DNA of 64,000 nt, taken from assembly GCF_007993735.1 (NCBI RefSeq), contig NZ_CP042453.1:620001-684000 (forward strand), written 5' to 3'. Positions within the stretch are counted from its first letter, which is position 1. Each line of letters begins with the position of its first letter. Of the stretch, positions 59,193 through 64,000 are shown one piece after another. The notes under the pieces were generated by a model. The model was not told the origin of the DNA and searched no databases. It saw only the letters and a list, made by a program, of their open reading frames with translations. Made by a program: the position numbers and the translations under genes. The DNA is from Arenimonas daejeonensis (GTDB lineage: Bacteria > Pseudomonadota > Gammaproteobacteria > Xanthomonadales > Xanthomonadaceae).

Positions 59193-60423
59193 ACCGGCGT
59201 GTACGGGTGGCGCGTTCGGAGACGATCCAGGCGATGGCGACGATGAAACCGGCCAGCAGGAAGGGCGCGCCCGGGAAGTGCAGCCCGTCCGGGTCGATCG
59301 AGCTGGCGAACACCGAGGCGTACATCATCGGCGCGAACACGCCGCACAGGCTCGCCAGGCTCATGAACGCACCCTGCAGCCGACCCTGTTCGCTCGGATC
59401 CACGTCGCGGGTGGCCAACGCCTGCACCGAGGGATTGGCCAGGCCCCAGAACGCCATCACCGGAATGCCGACCAGGAACAGCCAGCCTTCGCCGGCGACC
59501 GCGTACAGCAGGAAACCCGCCAGCCCGCAGGTCTGGCCCAGCAACAGCGCGCGCCGTTCGCCCAGCGCCTTGACGATGCGACCGATCAGCCCCGCCTGCA
59601 CGATCGCCGTGCAGAGACCGACCGTGGCCAGCACGTAACCCACGTCCTTGATGCCCCAGTCATAGCGCACGTCGGCATACAGCACGAACACGCTCGGGAA
59701 CACGTAGTGCGCCAGGTTGTCGAGGAAGATCACCGCGGCCAGGCCGAACACCTGCGGATAACGTTTGATCAGCACCAGCGAACCGACCGGATTCGCATGG
59801 CTCCAGTCGAAACGCGGCGTGCGCTTCTCCTTCGGCAGCGATTCGGGCAGCACGAACCAGCCGTAGCAGAAGTTCGCCAGCGCCAGCACCGACGCGGCCC
59901 AGAACGGCGCGCGCAGGTCGATGTCGCCCAGCAGGCCGCCGACCACCGGCCCGATGATGAAACCCAGGCCGAAGGCGGCACCGAGCAGGCCGTAACTCTT
60001 AGCGCGGTTCTCCGGCGCGACCACGTCGGCGATGTAGGCGTTGGCGATCGAGAAGCTGGCGGCGGTGAACCCCGAGATCACGCGGCCCACGAACAGCCAG
60101 GGCAGCGAATCCGCCACCGCCATGAAGATGAAGTCCACGCCCAGGCCCAGGCAGGACAGCAGGATCACCGGCCGGCGCCCGAAGCGGTCCGACAGCGCGC
60201 CCTGGACCGGCGAGCTGACGAACTGGATCGCCGCGAAGGTGGTGCCGAAGATGCCGACCCACCAGGCCGCGGTCGCGGTGTCGCCGCCGACGAAGTCCTC
60301 GATCAGGTGCGGCAGCACCGGGATGATCAGGCCGAAGGCGAGGATGTCGATCAGCACCGTGACGAAGATGAAGATCATCGCGGCACGGCGCACGGTCGGC
60401 GCGGCGGTGACGGGGGCGTCCAA
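59191..60423 (-). CDS. MFS transporter, TetA-like drug/proton antiporter family
   Basis: 410 residues with about 12 membrane helices. Motif A between helices 2 and 3 is GALSDRFGRRPVILLSC, and helix 5 contains the antiporter-type motif FGLGFIIGPVVGGLLG. The closest family is the tetracycline-resistance/multidrug efflux (TCR) group, but many members have other substrates, so resistance should not be assumed. The start is a TTG at 60423 (LDAPVTAAPTV) or an ATG at codon 16. The gene ends in a hairpin. It lies alone on the minus strand between folE and the methyltransferase. Confidence 0.88.
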   Translation of the reverse strand: MDAPVTAAPTVRRAAMIFIFVTVLIDILAFGLIIPVLPHLIEDFVGGDTATAAWWVGIFGTTFAAIQFVSSPVQGALSDRFGRRPVILLSCLGLGVDFIFMAVADSLPWLFVGRVISGFTAASFSIANAYIADVVAPENRAKSYGLLGAAFGLGFIIGPVVGGLLGDIDLRAPFWAASVLALANFCYGWFVLPESLPKEKRTPRFDWSHANPVGSLVLIKRYPQVFGLAAVIFLDNLAHYVFPSVFVLYADVRYDWGIKDVGYVLATVGLCTAIVQAGLIGRIVKALGERRALLLGQTCGLAGFLLYAVAGEGWLFLVGIPVMAFWGLANPSVQALATRDVDPSEQGRLQGAFMSLASLCGVFAPMMYASVFASSIDPDGLHFPGAPFLLAGFIVAIAWIVSERATRTRR

Positions 60424-60464
60424 GGAAGTCGGTCCGGAAGCGGGTGGCGCGGGGAAGGGCCGCG

Positions 60465-61637
60465 TCAGTCGACGCGGCAGAACACGGCCTTGAGATAGCG
60501 GCTTTCCTTCACATGCGCCATCACCGGGTGGTCCGCGCCTGCGCCGGCGACCTTGAGGATCTGCACCGTGCGGCCGGCATAGAAGGCGGCGCGGCGGATC
60601 ATGTCGAGGAATTCCTCTTCGCTCACCAGGCCGGTGCAGGAACAGGTCAGCAGGATGCCGCCGGGCTTGACCACCTGCATGGCCAGCTTGTTCATGTCGT
60701 TGTACTTCTTGAGTGCGGCGATCACCTGTTCACGGTCGCGGGTGAGCTTGGCCGGGTCCAGGATCACCACGTCGAACTGTTCGCCACGCTGCTGCGCGTC
60801 GCGCAGGTAGGGGAACAGGTCGGCCTGCACGAACTTCACCCTGGCGTTGTTCAGGCGCGCATTCTTCTCGGCGATCTCCAGGATCTCCTCGTCCAGGTCG
60901 ATGCCGATCACTTCCCCGGCGCCGCCGCGGGCCTTGGCGTAGATGGCGAAGCCGCCGGAGTTGCAGCAGATGTCGAGCACGCGCTTGCCTTGCGTGAAAC
61001 GCGTCAGGTATTCGCGGTTGTCGCGCTGGTCGGCGAAGAAGCCGGTCTTGTGGCCGCTGCCCGGGCTGGCGCGGAACTTCAGGCCGTGTTCGCTGATGAC
61101 GCTGGGCTCGGGTGCCGGCGGCGAACGGAAGTCGAAACTTTCCTGCTTCTGCACGTGCTCTTCCGAAAAGCTGTAGAAACGGCAGCCCGGGAATTCCCTG
61201 CTCAGCGCGCTGTAGATCCACTCGCGGTAGCGGAACGGACCGGCCGAGAAGAACTCGACCACCAGCAGGTCGCCGTAGCGGTCCACCACCAGGCCGGAAA
61301 TGCCGTCGCCCTCGGAATGCACCACGCGCCAGGCGTCGGTGCTTTCATCGAGTTTGAGCAGGTCGCGGCGCAGGGCCACCGCCGCGCGGATCTTGCGCGC
61401 GAACCAGGCCTCGTCGATCGCCTCGTCCGGATCCGAAGTCAGCACCCGCAGGGCGATGCGCGAATGGCCGTTGTAGAAACCGCGCCCGACCCAGACGCCG
61501 GTGTTGTCGACGATGTCCACCAGGCTGCCCGGCTTGGGCTTGGCCACCGGCTTCTCGACCATTTTCTGGAAGATCCAGGGGTGGTTGGAGCGGCGCTCGA
61601 TCTTGAGCTGGATGACGGGCAGGGCGGGCGTATTCAT
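60465..61637 (-). CDS. rlmI: RlmI-type 23S rRNA m5C methyltransferase
   Basis: 390 residues, intact, from the ATG at 61637. An N-terminal PUA-like domain (VIQLKIERRSNHPWIFQKMV, GSLVDIVDNTGVWVGRGFYN) precedes a SAM-methyltransferase core: LDICCNSGGFAIYAKARG (SAM loop), GIDLDEEILEIAEKNARLNN (acid of second strand), VVILDPAKLTR (the DPP-like motif) and LLTCSCTGLVSEEEFLDMIR (catalytic cysteine region). This order is that of RlmI, which methylates C1962 of 23S rRNA. A paralogous RlmK-type or another m5C target cannot be excluded. Confidence 0.82.
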   Translation of the reverse strand: MNTPALPVIQLKIERRSNHPWIFQKMVEKPVAKPKPGSLVDIVDNTGVWVGRGFYNGHSRIALRVLTSDPDEAIDEAWFARKIRAAVALRRDLLKLDESTDAWRVVHSEGDGISGLVVDRYGDLLVVEFFSAGPFRYREWIYSALSREFPGCRFYSFSEEHVQKQESFDFRSPPAPEPSVISEHGLKFRASPGSGHKTGFFADQRDNREYLTRFTQGKRVLDICCNSGGFAIYAKARGGAGEVIGIDLDEEILEIAEKNARLNNARVKFVQADLFPYLRDAQQRGEQFDVVILDPAKLTRDREQVIAALKKYNDMNKLAMQVVKPGGILLTCSCTGLVSEEEFLDMIRRAAFYAGRTVQILKVAGAGADHPVMAHVKESRYLKAVFCRVD

Positions 61638-61674
61638 CGCGCAATGATACCGGGGCCCGCCCCGGACGCCGGTT

Positions 61675-62842
61675 TCAGCCGGCGGGGGCCAGCTCCACCC
61701 GGTCGCCGCCGGCGCGTTTGGCACGGTACATGGCCTGGTCGGCGCGTTTGAGCAGGGTGTCGAGCTGGGTGTCCTCCGCACGCAGCTGGGCCACGCCGAT
61801 CGAAAGCGGGGCCGGCACTTCCTGCCCGTGGAAGAGCATATGCGCGTCCAGCAGGGCCTCGCGCAGGCGTTCAGCCACCACCCGGGCGCCGGCCACGTCG
61901 GTATTGGGCAGCAGGGCCACGAACTCGTCACCGCCCAGGCGCGCCAGCACGTCCTCGCCCCGCAGCACCAGACGGGCCCGCTCGGTCAGGTGCCGCAGCA
62001 GGTTGTCGCCGGCTTCATGGCCGAGGTTGTCGTTGACTGCCTTGAACTGGTCCATGTCCATCAACAGCGCCGACAGCGGCCGGATGTGCCGGCGGGACTC
62101 GGCGATCAGGCGCTGGCCGTGTTCGATCAGGCCATTGCGGGCCAGCACGCCGGTCAGCGGGTCCACCGAGGCCAGGCGGCGCAGGTCCTCGTAGGCGCGC
62201 TCGGTGTGCATCAGCACGAAGCCCAGGCTCAGGAACATGACGCCGACGCAGGCGTAGACGAACACCACCAGGTCGCTGGGCCCGGCTTCGAGCAGGCTGC
62301 CGGCGATGCGCGGCGCCAGGGAATGTTCGAGGAAGCGCCAGACCGCCACGGCGACGCCGCAGGCCGCGAAGATCCCGGTCAGTCGGGCCGCGCTGAAACC
62401 ACCGATGCTCAGCGCCGGCCGCAGCGCCCAGGCGATTCCGCCCAGCAGGGCCATCGCCGCCACGGAATTGACCAGCACGCGCGCGCTGTAATTCGGCCAG
62501 ACATCGGTGAACACCAGCAGCAGCGTGACCACCACGGCCACGGCGCTCCAGCCCAGCCAGCGCCGTTCGGGCAGGCCTGGAAGCCACGCACGGCCCGGCA
62601 CATCTCGGCGAAACCCAGCAGCAACAGGCCGTTGCCCGGGAAATGGAGAGCGTGTCCGAGACCATGCCGCGCATCGCCAGCAGCGCCCAGGCGGCCGGGT
62701 GCATCAGCAGGCCGATGGTCCAGATCCGCAGCTGGCGCCGCCGTTCCGCCGGAAAGCCGCGGCCGGCCTGCGCAAGCAGGACCACGGTGAGGGCGCTCAG
62801 CAGCACGCCCACCAGCATCACCGAACGCACGTCCAGAGCCAT
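61675..62842 (-). CDS. Diguanylate cyclase, membrane-bound GGDEF protein (two frame breaks)
   Basis: About 389 residues. The N-terminal half has six or so membrane helices (SVMLVGVLLSALTVVLLAQ; LLLLGFAEMCRAVRG; GWSAVAVVVTLLLVFTDVW; VYACVGVMFLSLGFVLMH). The GGDEF domain starts at ASVDPLTGVLARNGLIEHGQ and has the intact active loop LARLGGDEFVALL, preceded exactly five residues earlier by RGED, an RxxD product-inhibition site. So it should make c-di-GMP and be feedback-inhibited. Breaks lie near 62640 and 62582 (CCAGG) in the membrane region. ATG at 62842. It opposes the EAL phosphodiesterase in this window, and is divergent from the TerC gene. Confidence 0.88.
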
Positions 62843-62910
62843 GTCGTCCCCACCCGCGGCCAGCGGCCACTGGTCACAAGCCTACCCCCGGCCGGGGTGC
62901 GGGGTTGTGA

Positions 62911-62916
62911 TTGACA
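62911..62916 (+). promoter_or_regulatory. Possible -35 element for the TerC-family gene
   Basis: An exact TTGACA lies 35-40 bases before the riboswitch aptamer. The -10 at the expected distance (around 62933-62939) is poor (ATGGCA), so the promoter is only tentative. Confidence 0.35.
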
Positions 62917-62950
62917 TCAACTTCACCGATTCATGGCAGACTCCGCCCCA

Positions 62951-63075
62951 CAGAAGGGAGTAGCTCCCGCTGCCGAGATCGTCATCACGGGCCCGGACCC
63001 ACGTCCAAAGCCCCGGTCCGGCAGGCAGGCCGCCAGGCCTGCGAGCGAGACCTTCGCCCGCCCACGGCGAAGGTC
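62951..63075 (+). promoter_or_regulatory. yybP-ykoY (manganese) riboswitch ahead of a TerC-family gene
   Basis: The aptamer opens with GAAGG then GGGAGTAGC (62953-62964), contains GAGATCGTCATCACGGGCCC (62975-62994), and closes with GCGAGACCTTC (63045-63055): these are the conserved motifs of the yybP-ykoY aptamer, which senses Mn2+. GAAGG pairs with CCTTC to form P1. The 3' P1 strand is also part of a perfect ten-base hairpin GACCTTCGCC...GGCGAAGGTC (63049-63075), so the two folds exclude each other. A further pairing, CCCGGAACGT (63083-63092) with ACGTTCCCGG (63117-63126), could mask the ribosome site. Confidence 0.88.
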
Positions 63076-63135
63076 GTTCCATCCCGGAACGTCGCGCCCG
63101 CATGCGGTCGCGAGGCACGTTCCCGGAGACGCCAT

Positions 63136-64000
63136 TTGGAAACCATCGCCACCCCGTTCATGTGGGCCGTGTTCACGGCCTTCGTCCTCGCCGCCCTCGT
63201 GGTCGACCTGCTGGTGTTGCGCCAGAACGGTCCGCACAAGGTCAGCTCGCGCGAGGCGCTGATCTGGTCCGCCGCCTGGATCGGGCTGGCCCTGGTCTTC
63301 AACGCCGGCCTGTGGTGGTACCTGCAGGACCGCATGCCGGGCGGGGAGGCGGACCGCATCGCGCTCGAGTTCCTCACCGGCTACCCGGTGGAGAAGGCGC
63401 TGGCGGTCGACAACATCTTCGTGTTCCTGATGCTGTTCAACTATTTCGCCGTGCCGCCGCAGAGCCAGCAACGGGTGCTGGTGCTGGGCGTGCTGGGCGC
63501 GATCGTGCTGCGCGCGATCATGATCTTCATCGGCGCGGCGCTGATCGCCCAGTTCCACTGGATCCTCTATATCTTCGGCGCTTTCCTGCTGCTGACCGGC
63601 CTGAAGATGTTCCGGGCCGCCGGCCAGGAGCCCAATCTGGAAACCAGCCCGATCCTGCGCTGGGTCACCGGCCACCTTCCGCTGGTGCGCCGTTACCACG
63701 GCGAGGCGCTGTGGATCGGCCAGGGCAAGCGCCGCAAGTACACGCCGCTGTTCGTGGTGCTGGTGATGATCGCGATCACGGACGTGATCTTCGCGGTGGA
63801 CTCGATCCCGGCGATCTTCGCCATCACGCTCGACCCGTTCATCGTGCTCACCTCGAACGTGTTCGCGGTGCTGGGCCTGCGCGCGCTGTATTTCCTGCTG
63901 GCCGACCTGGCCGACCGCTTCCACCTGCTGGCCTACGGACTGGCGGCGGTGCTGGTGTTCATCGGTGCCAAGATGCTGCTGATCGACGTGGTGAAGATCC
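63136..64000 (+). CDS. TerC family integral membrane protein (runs off the window)
   Basis: The visible 288 codons encode about nine membrane helices: FMWAVFTAFVLAALVVDLLV, EALIWSAAWIGLALVFNAGL, VFLMLFNYFAVPPQSQQRVL, IVLRAIMIFIGAALIAQFHW, VVLVMIAITDVIFAVDSIPA, with the TerC/Alx signature VEKALAVDNIFVFLML and AITDVIFAVDSIPAIFAIT. Alx/TerC proteins export manganese, which fits the yybP-ykoY riboswitch upstream. The start is uncertain: TTG at 63136 with GGAG seven bases before it gives LETIATPFM; an ATG follows eight codons later. The C-terminus is beyond the window. Confidence 0.92.
   Translation, partial: METIATPFMWAVFTAFVLAALVVDLLVLRQNGPHKVSSREALIWSAAWIGLALVFNAGLWWYLQDRMPGGEADRIALEFLTGYPVEKALAVDNIFVFLMLFNYFAVPPQSQQRVLVLGVLGAIVLRAIMIFIGAALIAQFHWILYIFGAFLLLTGLKMFRAAGQEPNLETSPILRWVTGHLPLVRRYHGEALWIGQGKRRKYTPLFVVLVMIAITDVIFAVDSIPAIFAITLDPFIVLTSNVFAVLGLRALYFLLADLADRFHLLAYGLAAVLVFIGAKMLLIDVVKI

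Noticed and set aside
59191..60423. MFS gene as a tetracycline-resistance determinant
   Set aside because: Motif A and the antiporter motif place it in the broad TetA-like group, but many members export other compounds; specific resistance cannot be claimed from sequence.
62904..62920. CRP/Clp-like site TGTGA-N6-TCAAC upstream of the TerC gene
   Set aside because: Only one half-site is good, and it overlaps the TTGACA element; a chance match is likely.

Overview
The window is a high-G+C chromosomal segment, densely packed with genes. Gene families and layout (a fused indolepyruvate ferredoxin oxidoreductase, paired DUF3300/DUF2950 genes, a separate ntrB and ntrC, gltB-gltD, a BlaI/M56 pair, GC-rich double-hairpin intergenic repeats) suggest a gammaproteobacterium of the Lysobacteraceae/Xanthomonadaceae (Lysobacter/Luteimonas-like). 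This is inference from content; no rRNA gene is present to confirm it. I saw no tRNA, rRNA, CRISPR array, transposase or prophage gene.

The main caveat is sequence quality. At least 38 single-base frame breaks split otherwise well-conserved genes, including housekeeping ones (gltB, uppP, folE). About half fall at CCTGG/CCAGG sites and most of the others in short G/C (or A) runs. I read these as uncorrected sequencing errors, so such genes are annotated as one CDS across the break, with the break position given, rather than as pseudogenes.

Layout. 1-5.3 kb: edge of a PLP decarboxylase, a GNAT acetyltransferase, a secreted thioredoxin-like protein, an alpha/beta hydrolase, an exported M20 peptidase and a lower-GC DUF429 gene. 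5.4-14.1 kb: regulators: ntrC, an ECF sigma operon (DUF6249, sigma factor, anti-sigma-like protein), a serine beta-lactamase-like hydrolase, ntrB, and a CHASE3 kinase with an NtrC-class regulator. 14.2-19.2 kb: a tandemly duplicated DUF3300-DUF2950 cassette, each copy with its own matching promoter and a hairpin at its ribosome binding site. 20.7-22.4 kb: glnA with terminator, sigma-54 promoter and an NtrC box. 22.4-31.8 kb: uppP, a TPR/sulfotransferase-like protein, YheT-type hydrolase, PlsC-type acyltransferase, hotdog thioesterase, DUF1232 protein, phospholipase-D lipoprotein, YceI, SixA and an orphan ParA. 32-38 kb: gltB and gltD. 38-46.2 kb: a membrane protein, a Ycf46-like AAA ATPase, an ICMT-like methyltransferase, an unknown secreted protein, an AEC transporter, a DUF885 lipoprotein and ggt. 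46.2-54 kb: a hybrid kinase ending in an Hpt domain beside a REC-EAL phosphodiesterase, then the indolepyruvate oxidoreductase. 54-64 kb: OmpA lipoprotein, M56 peptidase and BlaI repressor with a palindromic operator, folE, an MFS exporter, an RlmI-type methyltransferase, a diguanylate cyclase, and a yybP-ykoY riboswitch ahead of a TerC-family gene that runs off the right edge.

Together the window holds most of an ammonium-assimilation circuit: NtrB/NtrC, a glnA promoter carrying the matching sigma-54 and NtrC sites, and both glutamate synthase subunits. It also holds both sides of c-di-GMP turnover and several envelope-stress-type modules.
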